Shown: positions 1-6,052 of the stretch, in pieces
Layout of the letters: the number at the start of each line of letters is the position of its first letter
Position numbering within the stretch: the stretch's first letter is position 1
Source of the DNA: CAZWUZ01 sp964637655 [NCBI: uncultured bacterium]
GTDB taxonomy: Bacteria > DAOPZR01
DNA length: 12,153 nt
Assembly: GCA_964637655.1 (NCBI GenBank)
Contig: CAZWUZ010000100.1
Coordinates: 1-12,153, forward strand
Direction of reading: 5' to 3'
Position numbers and translations under genes: made by a program
The notes under the pieces: model-generated
Seen by the model: only the letters and a program-made list of their open reading frames with translations
What the model was told of the DNA's origin: nothing
Databases searched by the model: none

Positions 1-275
1 TGCTGCACGGCCGCAGCGAGCGCACCGGCAATGGCAATTTCATGGGTGAACGAGGTGAACGCGACGACCTGCGGCTGCAGCGCCTGCAGGCGGGCGAGCA
101 CGGCGTCCTCATCGAGGCGCTCGCGCTTCGCGTCGATGATACTGCACGCATGCCCCTGCACGCGGCAGTACGCGGCGAGTATGGCGAGTGTTTCGTTCGG
201 GTAGCGCGGCGCATCGTAGTCGCGTTCGACGATACGGTGCACCGGCGGATTGACGAAACAGATGCGCTGGCTCAT
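1..275 (-). CDS. B12-binding-type radical SAM protein, N-terminal part
   Basis: The minus strand reads open from an ATG at 275 to the window edge, giving 91 residues with no stop, so the gene is truncated by the window. The start reads MSQRICFVNPPVHRIVERDY, then a Rossmann-like stretch (NETLAILAAYCRVQGHACSI, DAKRERLDEDAVLARLQALQ, PQVVAFTSFTHEIAIAGALA). A VNPP start, a LAxLAAYxRxxGH helix and a P-x-V-V-A-F-T-S strand are typical of cobalamin-binding domains at the N-terminus of radical SAM proteins such as those related to BchE. The radical SAM domain itself would lie outside the window. No Shine-Dalgarno precedes the ATG; a promoter -10 box ends 6 nt upstream. An in-frame ATG at 293 is possible but would lie upstream of the predicted transcription start. 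The family call is an inference from the fold pattern. Confidence 0.65.
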   Translation of the reverse strand, partial: MSQRICFVNPPVHRIVERDYDAPRYPNETLAILAAYCRVQGHACSIIDAKRERLDEDAVLARLQALQPQVVAFTSFTHEIAIAGALAAAVQ

Positions 276-281
276 GCAGCG

Positions 282-310
282 ATGGTAGCGCATCCCGCCC
301 CGTTTGACAA
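282..310 (-). promoter_or_regulatory. Sigma70-like promoter, predicted leaderless
   Basis: On the minus strand TTGTCA (305-310) is followed after 17 nt by TACCAT (282-287). The -10 ends 6 nt before the ATG at 275, so transcription should start at or next to the start codon. The same geometry is seen at 531-567 and 3172-3207. Confidence 0.5.
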
Positions 311-339
311 CTGCCACGCAGGATTGCGGAACAGCCTTA

Positions 340-506
340 CCCCTCACCCCAGCCCTCTCCCGCAGGGAGAGGGAGGAAATGCAGCAGTTTCGAGCGTACA
401 AAGGTGTTGTTCCTGCGCAACTATTCACTCTCATCCAACCTTCCCCTCGCAGAGGGGGAAGGCAAACACCCTCTCCCGCCTGCGGCGGGAGAGGGCAGGG
501 TGAGGG
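340..506. repeat. Composite of dispersed CCCTCACCC/CCCTCTCCC hairpin repeats
   Basis: This fills most of the gene-free spacer 276-566. The left piece (340-373) begins CCCCTCACCCCAGCCCTCTC and folds on itself (CCCTCTCCC against GGGAGAGGG). A central piece (about 440-463) pairs CCTTCCCC with GGGGAAGG. The right piece (469-495) is a perfect 12-bp hairpin, CCCTCTCCCGCC-TGC-GGCGGGAGAGGG, followed by CAGGGTGAGGG, which is the inverse of the left end. The block is therefore bounded by inverted copies of the same motif. A third copy lies at 5946-5979. Such CCCTCACCC...CCCTCTCCC hairpins are, from memory, widespread intergenic repeats in bacterial genomes. No protein in this spacer looks real. The hairpins could also stop transcription between the divergent genes. 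Confidence 0.75.
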
Positions 507-530
507 TGGCTGAATGGATACGTTCCTGCG

Positions 531-560
531 TTGACAGTGCTGCGGGAGGTGTTATATGGT
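531..560 (+). promoter_or_regulatory. Sigma70-like promoter, predicted leaderless
   Basis: TTGACA at 531-536 is a perfect -35. TATGGT at 555-560 lies 18 nt downstream; the overlapping TATATG at 553-558 gives a 16-nt spacer. The -10 box TATGGT ends 6 nt before the ATG at 567. The GGGAGG at 544-549 is too far from that ATG (17 nt) to act as a ribosome binding site and lies upstream of the predicted transcription start. Confidence 0.65.
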
Positions 561-566
561 AGCGCC

Positions 567-1442
567 ATGAAGGAATCGCTGCCGCCGCTCGCGCTGCCGT
601 CATCGTTCAACTACGTCGGGGTATTCCTGACGTTTGCGTGCAATCTGCATTGCTCATATTGTCTCAATGATTTTGCCGGGAAAACCCCGGCGGTGGCGGC
701 GCTCGATGGCACACACTGGCTGGCGATACTCAACCGCCTGCAGACACGTCCCGACCTGCCCGTCACCCTGCAGGGGGGGGAGCCGACCGCGCATCCGGAT
801 TTCTACAACATACTCGACGGACTGCGAGCTGACCTGCCGCTCGACCTGCTGACCAACCTGCGCTGCGATATCGATGAGTTCCGTCGGCGGGTTCGGCCAG
901 ACCGTTTCCGGCACAACACCCCCTACGCTTCCATCCGGGTGAGTTTCCACCCCGAACAGAAAAATTACCTGCCGCTGCTGCAGACCGTCGCTGCGCTGCG
1001 CCGCGACGGGTATCCGGTCGGCATCTGGGGCGTACTGCACCCCGACTATCGCGAGCGGGTGCTGGCCGCGCAGCAGGAGGCGCAGGCGCTCGGCATCGAT
1101 TTCCGCACCAAGGATTTTCTTGGCCATCACGACGGGAAACTGTACGGCACCTACGCGTATCCCGATGCGGTCGGCAGCACGATGACGCGCACAGTGCAGT
1201 GCCGCCCGAGCGAACTGCTCATCGCTCCCGACGGGAAGATATACCGTTGCCATCGCGACCTGTACGCCGGCGAGGGGGCGGTGGGTGATGCCGCCGACCC
1301 GGCCTGCCGTATCAGCGACGCGATGCGCCCTTGCACCTGCTACGGCCAGTGTCATCCCTGCGACCTGAAGGTGAAAAACAACCGCTACCAGCAGTTTGGC
1401 CATACCTCGGTGGCCATCGAGTTCACGGGCGACGGCAGGTAG
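567..1442 (+). CDS. Radical SAM protein with SPASM-like C-terminal cysteine cluster
   Basis: The 291-residue protein has the radical SAM cluster motif C25-x3-C29-x2-C32 (FACNLHCSYC) after an FNYVGVFLTF strand, and an LQGGEPTAHP segment matching the GGEP motif that contacts S-adenosylmethionine. The C-terminal third carries seven more cysteines (212, 228, 247, 256, 258, 262, 265). C212-x10-G-x4-C228 fits the start of a SPASM domain, and the CTCYGQCHPC tail could complete one or two auxiliary Fe-S clusters. SPASM enzymes mostly modify peptides or proteins, but no precursor peptide is visible nearby, so the substrate is unknown. The ATG at 567 was chosen because a promoter -10 ends 6 nt upstream and because conserved sequence follows; an upstream TTG at 531 is part of the -35 box. 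A DUF72 gene follows after 18 nt and is probably co-transcribed. Confidence 0.85.
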   Translation: MKESLPPLALPSSFNYVGVFLTFACNLHCSYCLNDFAGKTPAVAALDGTHWLAILNRLQTRPDLPVTLQGGEPTAHPDFYNILDGLRADLPLDLLTNLRCDIDEFRRRVRPDRFRHNTPYASIRVSFHPEQKNYLPLLQTVAALRRDGYPVGIWGVLHPDYRERVLAAQQEAQALGIDFRTKDFLGHHDGKLYGTYAYPDAVGSTMTRTVQCRPSELLIAPDGKIYRCHRDLYAGEGAVGDAADPACRISDAMRPCTCYGQCHPCDLKVKNNRYQQFGHTSVAIEFTGDGR

Positions 1443-1460
1443 TTTCGTGCCGCCCGCCGC

Positions 1461-2300
1461 ATGACCCGCATCCGCATCGGTACTTCCGGCTATGCATTCC
1501 CCGACTGGAAGGGAACCGTTTACCCGGCCAAGCTCCCCGCGTCGCGCTACCTCGATTACTACGCCCGCGACCTCGGGTTCGACTGCGTCGAAATCAACGC
1601 CACCTACTACCGCCCGCTGCATGAACGCGATTATGCGGGGATGGCAGCGGCTGTGCCCGCGGATTTCCGTTTCGCGGTCAAAGGCAACCGCGTCTTCACG
1701 CATGACCTGTTCGATCCGCGCCTGCCGCAGCGCCCGACTCCCGACGAGGCGCTGCGCGCTGCCCGCGATTTTGCGCAGACCTTGCAGCCGCTGCGTGAGG
1801 CGGGAAAACTGGCGGCGGTGCTGCTGCAGTTCCCGGTGATGTTCACCCCGCGCCCGGGGGCGTTCGACTGGCTGCTGCGTTTGCACGAGGCGTTTCGCGG
1901 CGACCGGGTGGTGATCGAATTCCGTCACGGCGACTGGCTGACCGAGTCGACCTTCGCCATGCTGCAGCAGCGCGACCTCGGGTACTGCGTGGTGGACGAA
2001 CCGCAGCTGCCGCGCCTGCTCCCGCTCATGCCGCGCGTGACGGCCGCGCCCGCCTACATGCGCCTGCACGGGCGCAACCCGCAGTGGTTCAATGCCGCGC
2101 GCGAATTGCGCTATGACTACCTCTACAGTGCGGCGGAGCTGCAGTCGCTGCAACCGGCGATCGAAGGACTCGCTGCGGGCGCGGATGAAGTGTATGTGTT
2201 CTTCAACAACTGCCACCTGGGGAAGGCGGCGCGCAACGCGCGCGACCTGCAGGATCTGCGCGGGATCGTGCGCCCTGCGGCTACGTTGTTTCAGGCATAG
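1461..2300 (+). CDS. DUF72 (YecE-like) TIM-barrel protein
   Basis: The 279-residue protein matches the DUF72 family along its whole length. It has an N-terminal RIGTSGYAFPDWKGTVYP, then FDCVEINATYY, FRFAVKGNR, AAVLLQFP, VVIEFRHGDWL, YMRLHGRN and a C-terminal EVYVFFNNCHLGKAARNA. Family members are about 240-290 residues and are predicted to be TIM barrels. Their biochemical role is not established, though the fold and a proposed link to Fe-S or nuclease chemistry are discussed. The ATG at 1461 has no clear Shine-Dalgarno and lies 18 nt after the preceding radical SAM gene, so expression probably depends on that transcript. The stop codon overlaps the ribosome binding site of the next small gene, which supports an operon of three. 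Confidence 0.93.
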   Translation: MTRIRIGTSGYAFPDWKGTVYPAKLPASRYLDYYARDLGFDCVEINATYYRPLHERDYAGMAAAVPADFRFAVKGNRVFTHDLFDPRLPQRPTPDEALRAARDFAQTLQPLREAGKLAAVLLQFPVMFTPRPGAFDWLLRLHEAFRGDRVVIEFRHGDWLTESTFAMLQQRDLGYCVVDEPQLPRLLPLMPRVTAAPAYMRLHGRNPQWFNAARELRYDYLYSAAELQSLQPAIEGLAAGADEVYVFFNNCHLGKAARNARDLQDLRGIVRPAATLFQA

Positions 2301-2309
2301 GAGGCGGCA

Positions 2310-2534
2310 ATGATTCAGGAACATGAACGTATTGTTTTGACCAGTGATCCGGGGGAAAACGGGCTGGCTGCCGGTGATGTCGGGACCGTGGTGTACATTC
2401 ATCGCGGCGGTGAAGCCTACGAAGTCGAGTTCATCTCGCTGCAGGGGGAGACGGTCGCCGTGCTGACCCTTACTGCCGCCCAGGTGCGGCCTGTCGCGCA
2501 GCGGGAGATCCCGCACGCGCGTCTGATTGCCTGA
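2310..2534 (+). CDS. DUF4926-like small protein
   Basis: The 74-residue protein reads IQEHERIVLTSDPGENGLAA, then GDVGTVVYIHRGGEAYEVEF and a closing VAVLTLTAAQVRPV. This is the pattern of DUF4926, a short SH3-like beta-barrel family (x-V-V-L-T, GLxxGDVGTVV, YEVEF, TLxxxQVRPV). A strong GGAGG sits 5 nt before the ATG and overlaps the stop of the DUF72 gene 9 nt upstream. DUF4926 proteins often lie beside toxin-antitoxin or mobile genes; here there is no partner directly adjacent, so the role is unknown. Hairpin repeats follow 10 nt after the stop. Confidence 0.8.
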   Translation: MIQEHERIVLTSDPGENGLAAGDVGTVVYIHRGGEAYEVEFISLQGETVAVLTLTAAQVRPVAQREIPHARLIA

Positions 2535-2544
2535 ACACCACGAC

Positions 2545-2676
2545 AACGGCACGACTGGATCTCCGATTACACAATTCGGAGATGACGGACGAGGAAAATC
2601 GAAATTCAGACGACACAATGCGGAGATGACGGGTCGGTACGACGGGATCCCCGATGCCGGAATACGGGGACGACGG
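2545..2676. repeat. Three tandem 44-bp hairpin repeat units
   Basis: Three units of exactly 44 bp end at 2588, 2632 and 2676, each closing with GA(T/C)GACGG-like sequence. Units 1 and 3 align through their length at about 75% identity. Each folds as a hairpin: ATCTCCGA against TCGGAGAT in unit 1, and TCCCCG against CGGGGA in unit 3, with compensatory changes in the stem. Unit 2 matches unit 1 only in its right half (CACAAT-G-CGGAGATGACGG against CACAAT-T-CGGAGATGACGG). The CTGGAT...ATGACGG edges resemble widespread bacterial intergenic hairpin repeats (from memory). The block separates the convergent ends of the DUF4926 and PilZ-like genes and could act as a two-way transcription barrier. Confidence 0.75.
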
Positions 2677-2685
2677 CTGAACCAG

Positions 2686-3099
2686 CTACCCGGCGAACTG
2701 GCTGTCGGCGCAGGTGCGGGGTTCGCCATGCGCGGCAGGAAATTCCACCTCGAGCGCGTGGGCGACCAGCCAGTCCTCGAGGCAGACGCGATCATCATCC
2801 ACAAGATTGATGAATGCAATCCCGTAGCGCAGCTCCCCCGGCTTTTCCCCGGCGTGCACGCTGCAGACCACGGCATCGACTTCGATATCGCGGTCGGGAA
2901 GCGCGATACGCAGGTGCAACGTCGTGTCGCGGGTGAGCTTGACCCCGAACAGTCCGAGTGAGCCGCCGCAGAGCAACCCCGGACTGTCACCGTCGGGGAT
3001 GCCGATATCGTGGATGATGCCGTTGACATAACGGGGGGGATCGGGGAGCAGGCAGCGGGCGGAGAAGAGGGTACTCAGCCGGAAGGTCTTGCGTGCCAT
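2686..3099 (-). CDS. PilZ-like domain protein (divergent)
   Basis: The 137-residue minus-strand protein starts at an ATG at 3099 with a strong GGAGG 6 nt upstream, which decides the start over the longer frame. Its pattern is that of a PilZ beta-barrel: an R-rich start, a GIIHDIG strand, a small-residue turn (DSPGLLCGGSLGLFG), then VKLTRDTTLHLRIALP, DIEVDAVVCSVHAG, LRYGIAFINL and a closing helix. The canonical cyclic-di-GMP residues (RxxxR and D/NxSxxG) are not clearly present, so it may not bind the nucleotide, or it may be an unrelated beta-barrel. PilZ proteins usually link cyclic-di-GMP to motility or envelope functions. It is convergent with the DUF4926 gene and divergent from the phosphodiesterase gene. 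Confidence 0.5.
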   Translation of the reverse strand: MARKTFRLSTLFSARCLLPDPPRYVNGIIHDIGIPDGDSPGLLCGGSLGLFGVKLTRDTTLHLRIALPDRDIEVDAVVCSVHAGEKPGELRYGIAFINLVDDDRVCLEDWLVAHALEVEFPAAHGEPRTCADSQFAG

Positions 3100-3136
3100 G
3101 GCACACCTCCGCACAGCGTCGTGCGCTGCTACTCAC

Positions 3137-3164
3137 AGTATACCGCGCTCTGATTTCCTGTCAA
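3137..3164 (-). promoter_or_regulatory. Strong sigma70-like promoter for the PilZ-like gene
   Basis: On the minus strand TTGACA (3159-3164) and TATACT (3137-3142) are separated by 16 nt. Transcription would start near 3130, giving a leader of about 30 nt that includes the GGAGG site before the ATG at 3099. It lies back-to-back with the plus-strand promoter at 3172-3200. Confidence 0.7.
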
Positions 3165-3171
3165 GGGAAAT
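3153..3171. promoter_or_regulatory. Candidate operator between divergent promoters
   Basis: ATTTCC-tgtcaag-GGAAAT is a perfect 6-bp inverted repeat with a 7-nt spacer. It covers the -35 box of the minus-strand promoter and abuts the -35 of the plus-strand promoter. The placement suits a regulator acting on both genes, but a single 6-bp arm match could be chance. Confidence 0.3.
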
Positions 3172-3200
3172 TTGCCGAACGCAGACAAAGAGCGTATACT
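3172..3200 (+). promoter_or_regulatory. Sigma70-like promoter, predicted leaderless
   Basis: TTGCCG (3172-3177) is followed after 17 nt by TATACT (3195-3200), which ends 6 nt before the ATG at 3207. There is no Shine-Dalgarno between the -10 and the ATG. The geometry is the same as at 282-275 (minus strand) and 555-567. Confidence 0.6.
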
Positions 3201-3206
3201 CCATCC

Positions 3207-4601
3207 ATGAAAAAGACGAAACTGGCGGTAATCGGGCTCGACTGCGCCACCCCGCAACTGCTCTTCGACGCGTTCCGGGTGGAACTCCCCAACCTCTCGC
3301 GCCTCATGGAGAAGGGACGCTGGGGGAAACTGCGCAGCTGCGATCCGCCCATCACTGTCCCGGCCTGGATGTGCATGTTCACGGGGAGCGATCCGGGCAA
3401 ACTCGGCATTTACGGGTTCCGCAACTACCGCGATTACGCTTACGAGAAGATGACCTTTGCCACCACGCTGGCGGTGAAACAGCCAGCGGCCTGGGACATC
3501 CTTGGCGAACATGGCCTGCAGAGCATTGTGCTTGGGGTGCCCCCGTCGTACCCGGTGCCGCCGCTCAGCGGGGTGCGCGTCGGCTGCTGGCTGACCCCCG
3601 ATACCTCCTGCGAGTATACCTGGCCGCGCGAACTGAAACAGGAAATCGCTGCGACCATCAGCAATTATCAGTTCGACGTGCGCGATTTCCGCACGGAGGA
3701 CAAGGAGTACCTCAAGCGGCAGGTGTGGGAGATGACGGAGCAGCATTTTACGCTGGCCCGCCACCTCGTCACCACCCGCGACTGGGACTTTTTTGCCATG
3801 GTCGAAATCGGGCTGGACCGCCTGCATCACGGTTTCTGGAAATTCAGCGACCCGCAGCACCGCAAGTATCAGCCCGACTCTCCCTATGCTGATGTCATCC
3901 GCGAGTATTACCGCCTGCTCGATGCGCGGGTGGGTGAACTGCTGGCGGTGATGCCGCCCGACACAACCGTGCTCGTCGTCTCCGACCACGGGGCGCAGCA
4001 CATGGATGGCGGCTTCCGCATCAACGAGTGGCTGCGGCAGGAAGGGTTTTTGAGGTTGAAGGCGGAGCCCGGGCGGGCGTGCCCTTTGGAACCGGCAATG
4101 GTTGACTGGAGTGCGACCCGCTGCTGGGGCGAAGGCGGCTACTACAGCCGCATCATGTTCAATGTCGCGGGGCGCTCACCGCAGGGCGTCATTCCCGCGG
4201 ATGGCGTCGCGGCGTTTCGCGCGGAACTGACGGGAAAACTGGAGACGCTCTGCGACGACCGCGGGGCTCCGATGCGCAATCGCGTGCTCGTTCCGGCGGA
4301 AATCTATCCTGTATGCAACGGCATTGCGCCCGACCTGATGGTCTATTTCGGCGACCTGCGCTGGCGCTCGGTCGGCACGGTCGGCGGCGACGCGGGCATC
4401 TACGTGCAGGACAACGACACGGGCCCCGACGACGCCAACCATGACCATTACGGCATCGGCATCGCCTGCGGCCCGGATGTGACGCCGGGCGGTCAGCAGC
4501 AGGGGTGGGAACTGTACGATGTCGGGACGACTGTGCTCGCCCATTTCGGCATCGCGCCCCCTGCGGGCTGGCGCGGCCGCGACCTGCGTGGAGAAAATTG
4601 A
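3207..4601 (+). CDS. Alkaline phosphatase superfamily phosphodiesterase / nucleotide pyrophosphatase-like enzyme
   Basis: The 464-residue protein belongs to the type I phosphodiesterase/nucleotide pyrophosphatase branch of the alkaline phosphatase superfamily. Two-metal-site residues are visible: D12 (VIGLDCATP), nucleophile T50 in PPITVPAWMCMFTG, D204 and H208 in IGLDRLHHGFWKF, D260 and H261 in VVSDHGAQHMDGG, and the C-terminal H in NHDHYGIG (about 412-414). LGIYGFRNY after the nucleophile is also typical. It should cleave phosphodiester, pyrophosphate or sulfate esters using two metals. No signal peptide is present, so it is probably cytoplasmic. The start was taken at 3207 because a promoter -10 ends 6 nt upstream and the conserved strand begins at once. 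A toxin-antitoxin module and cysC follow; related enzymes are, from memory, often next to APS kinase genes. The substrate cannot be read from the sequence. Confidence 0.85.
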   Translation: MKKTKLAVIGLDCATPQLLFDAFRVELPNLSRLMEKGRWGKLRSCDPPITVPAWMCMFTGSDPGKLGIYGFRNYRDYAYEKMTFATTLAVKQPAAWDILGEHGLQSIVLGVPPSYPVPPLSGVRVGCWLTPDTSCEYTWPRELKQEIAATISNYQFDVRDFRTEDKEYLKRQVWEMTEQHFTLARHLVTTRDWDFFAMVEIGLDRLHHGFWKFSDPQHRKYQPDSPYADVIREYYRLLDARVGELLAVMPPDTTVLVVSDHGAQHMDGGFRINEWLRQEGFLRLKAEPGRACPLEPAMVDWSATRCWGEGGYYSRIMFNVAGRSPQGVIPADGVAAFRAELTGKLETLCDDRGAPMRNRVLVPAEIYPVCNGIAPDLMVYFGDLRWRSVGTVGGDAGIYVQDNDTGPDDANHDHYGIGIACGPDVTPGGQQQGWELYDVGTTVLAHFGIAPPAGWRGRDLRGEN

Positions 4602-4626
4602 CAGGCGACGGGAATAATTGTACAAT
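4598..4626 (+). promoter_or_regulatory. Sigma70-like promoter of the toxin-antitoxin operon
   Basis: TTGACA (4598-4603) overlaps the stop codon of the preceding gene. TACAAT (4621-4626) follows after exactly 17 nt. Transcription should start near 4633, giving a leader of about 18 nt with a Shine-Dalgarno, unlike the leaderless promoters elsewhere in the window. Confidence 0.75.
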
Positions 4627-4637
4627 AGTATGTACAA
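4618..4637. promoter_or_regulatory. Antitoxin autoregulatory operator
   Basis: TTGTACA-ATAGTA-TGTACAA is a perfect 7-bp inverted repeat covering the -10 box and the predicted transcription start. Phd-type antitoxins repress their own operon by binding such palindromes, so bound protein here would block RNA polymerase. Its use by this antitoxin is inferred from position. Confidence 0.6.
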
Positions 4638-4650
4638 AATGAGGTGCTCT

Positions 4651-4887
4651 ATGAAAACAGCCAATACCTCTGAGTTCAGACGCCGGGCCAGGTATTATCT
4701 CGAAGCTGTCGGTCGTGGTGAAACGGTGCGCATCACCCGGCATGGGCGCCCTCTGGCTGATGTGGTTCCGGCTGCTGCGCAGGATAACAAGCTGCCGGCG
4801 TGGAAAAAGCCAGCATTATGCCTCGCGGTTCGCGGGGTTTCGCTGAGCGGCGCCATTATCGCCGAGCGGCGCCGGGCACCACGGTGA
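4651..4887 (+). CDS. Phd/YefM-family antitoxin
   Basis: The 78-residue protein starts KTANTSEFRRRARYYLEAV, then GRGETVRITRHGRPLADVVP. This is the standard Phd/YefM DNA-binding N-terminus (xTANxSEF...YLEAVxxGExVxITRxGRPLAxVVP). The C-terminal tail (GVSLSGAIIAERR) is the usual short toxin-binding segment of Phd antitoxins paired with PIN toxins. A GAGGT site lies 5 nt before the ATG at 4651. Earlier in-frame ATG and TTG codons (4618-4641) fall in the promoter/operator and lack a ribosome binding site. It should neutralise the PIN toxin and repress the operon through the palindrome at 4618-4637. The stop codon overlaps the toxin start by 4 nt. Confidence 0.88.
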   Translation: MKTANTSEFRRRARYYLEAVGRGETVRITRHGRPLADVVPAAAQDNKLPAWKKPALCLAVRGVSLSGAIIAERRRAPR

Positions 4888-5306
4888 AGTGCTATTTCGA
4901 CACTTCGGCTATTGCCAAGCGTTATCTGGCGGAGCCCGGCAGCGGGGCAATCAACGAAATCTGTGCCATGGCTGACGCGCTCGGTATAAGTGCGCTGGCA
5001 ATCCCGGAACTTGCTTCGGGAGTGCACCGGCGGGTACGGGAGAAGAAATTGTCAGTGCAGGAGTACCGGCATATCATGCGGCGCTTCCAGCAGGAGGCTG
5101 CTGACATGACTGTGCTGCACGTGACGGAACACATACTGCTGACGGCAGTACGGGTGATCGAACAAAGTCCGGTGCGCACACTTGATGCGCTGCACGTGGC
5201 AACAGCAGCTGTGTGGGGGGCAAACCTGTTCGTCACCGGTGACCGTCGGCAATTGGCTGCTGCGTCCGCGGCCGGATTGGCGACGCGATATGCCGGCGGT
5301 AGATAA
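4884..5306 (+). CDS. PIN-domain toxin (VapC-like ribonuclease)
   Basis: The 140-residue protein begins VKCYFDTSAIAKRYLAEPGS and keeps the four PIN-domain acidic residues: D6 (YFDTSA), E42 (AIPELAS), D101 (TLDALHVATA) and D120 (FVTGDRRQL). PIN toxins are Mg-dependent ribonucleases that cut tRNA or rRNA. The GTG at 4884 overlaps the antitoxin stop (GTGA), which implies translational coupling; no good separate Shine-Dalgarno is present. A longer frame from 4800 would overlap the antitoxin and add non-conserved residues, so it was not used. The length is normal for the family and the module looks intact. cysC begins 15 nt downstream and may share the transcript. Confidence 0.9.
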   Translation: MKCYFDTSAIAKRYLAEPGSGAINEICAMADALGISALAIPELASGVHRRVREKKLSVQEYRHIMRRFQQEAADMTVLHVTEHILLTAVRVIEQSPVRTLDALHVATAAVWGANLFVTGDRRQLAAASAAGLATRYAGGR

Positions 5307-5321
5307 GAACAGGAGATGTAC

Positions 5322-5918
5322 GTGAGCGAGGGATTCGTTGTCTGGCTGACGGGGCTGTCGGGGACGGGGAAGAGCACGCTGGCGCAGGAACTGGCGCGGC
5401 TGCTCCCCGCGCAGGGAGTGACGCGGGTGGAAATCCTCGATGGCGACGAAATGCGGAAAACCATCTGCGCGGGGCTGGGGTTCTCTCGCGCCGACCGTGA
5501 TGAGAATATCCGGCGGGTCGGCCATGTCGCTCAGCTGCTGGAGAAGCACGGGGTGGCGGTCATCGTCGCGGCCATCTCACCCTATCGCGACACGCGCGCG
5601 GCGGTGCAAAGAACGCTGCGGCGCTGTCTCGAGGTGCAGTGCACCGCGCCGCTCGACGTGCTGCAGCAGCGCGATGTCAAAGGACTCTACGCGCAGGCAG
5701 CGGCGGGCGCGGTGACCAATCTGACGGGGGTTTCCGACCCCTACGAACCTGCGGTCAGCCCGGCAGTGATTGCCGACAGCGGTGCGGAAAATGTGGCGCA
5801 GAGCGCGGCGAAGGTACTGGCGGAACTGCGCCAGCGCGGCTGGCTGGGTGGCGGTGGCTACACGGACGCGGAAGAAGAACAGGTGCGGCAGCGCCTCAGC
5901 GACCTCGGCTATCTCTGA
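5322..5918 (+). CDS. cysC: Adenylylsulfate kinase with acidic C-terminal tail
   Basis: The 198-residue protein is an APS kinase, which phosphorylates adenosine 5'-phosphosulfate to PAPS, the donor for sulfotransferases. It shows a Walker A loop GLSGTGKST (11-19), [10 protein letters not shown], the hallmark [39 protein letters not shown] and [14 protein letters not shown], all in family order. The GTG at 5322 has AGGAG 6 nt upstream; the ATG at 5316 would touch that site. The last 19 residues ([19 protein letters not shown]) lie beyond the kinase domain after a glycine linker. A similar Y-x-x-x-E-E-E-x-V-x-x-R-L-x-x-L-G-Y tail is, from memory, common at the end of sulfatase-like proteins. No ATP sulfurylase is visible in the window. 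It is separated from the phosphodiesterase by the toxin-antitoxin pair. Confidence 0.93.
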   Translation: MSEGFVVWLTGLSGTGKSTLAQELARLLPAQGVTRVEILDGDEMRKTICAGLGFSRADRDENIRRVGHVAQLLEKHGVAVIVAAISPYRDTRAAVQRTLRRCLEVQCTAPLDVLQQRDVKGLYAQAAAGAVTNLTGVSDPYEPAVSPAVIADSGAENVAQSAAKVLAELRQRGWLGGGGYTDAEEEQVRQRLSDLGYL

Positions 5919-5945
5919 ATTTGTTGTCCTGGTCGCACGGCACGA

Positions 5946-5979
5946 CCCCTCACCCCTGCCCTCTCCCGAAGGGAGAGGG
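5946..5979. repeat. Dispersed CCCTCACCC/CCCTCTCCC hairpin repeat
   Basis: CCCCTCACCCC is followed by a perfect 9-bp hairpin, CCCTCTCCC-GAA-GGGAGAGGG (5959-5979), and a short G/A run. It is the same element as the left piece of the block at 340-373. Placed 28 nt after the cysC stop, it may also act as a transcription stop, although no U-tract follows. Confidence 0.7.
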
Positions 5980-6012
5980 GGAGAGTAAAAACGGCCTGCC
6001 GCACACCTGCGA

Positions 6013-6042
6013 TTGACGTCCGGCGCGGCGGCATGGTACATA
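6013..6042 (+). promoter_or_regulatory. Sigma70-like promoter, short or no leader
   Basis: TTGACG (6013-6018) is followed after 18 nt by TACATA (6037-6042), which predicts a start about 3 nt before the ATG at 6053. An alternative -10, TATCTC (6041-6046), ends 6 nt before the ATG but has a 22-nt spacer. No Shine-Dalgarno is present. Confidence 0.45.
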
Positions 6043-6052
6043 TCTCATCACT

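Noticed and set aside
42-503. Plus-strand open frame of 153 codons at the left edge
   Set aside because: Its first part is antisense to the B12-type radical SAM start and its second part is hairpin repeat sequence (TPHPSPLPQGEG), a well-known translation artefact of this repeat.
2545-2676. CRISPR array
   Set aside because: Units abut at a 44-bp period with no distinct spacers between conserved repeats, repeats diverge by about a quarter, and no cas gene is near.
654-3029. Minus-strand open frame of 791 codons opposite the radical SAM, DUF72 and DUF4926 genes
   Set aside because: It is antisense to three convincing genes, its translation is low-complexity R/H/V-rich sequence with no family pattern, and GC-rich codon bias readily leaves this frame open.
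4846-4875. Direct repeat GAGCGGCGCC at the end of the antitoxin gene
   Set aside because: It is a 10-nt GC-rich match inside coding sequence, easily due to codon use; no structural or regulatory support.
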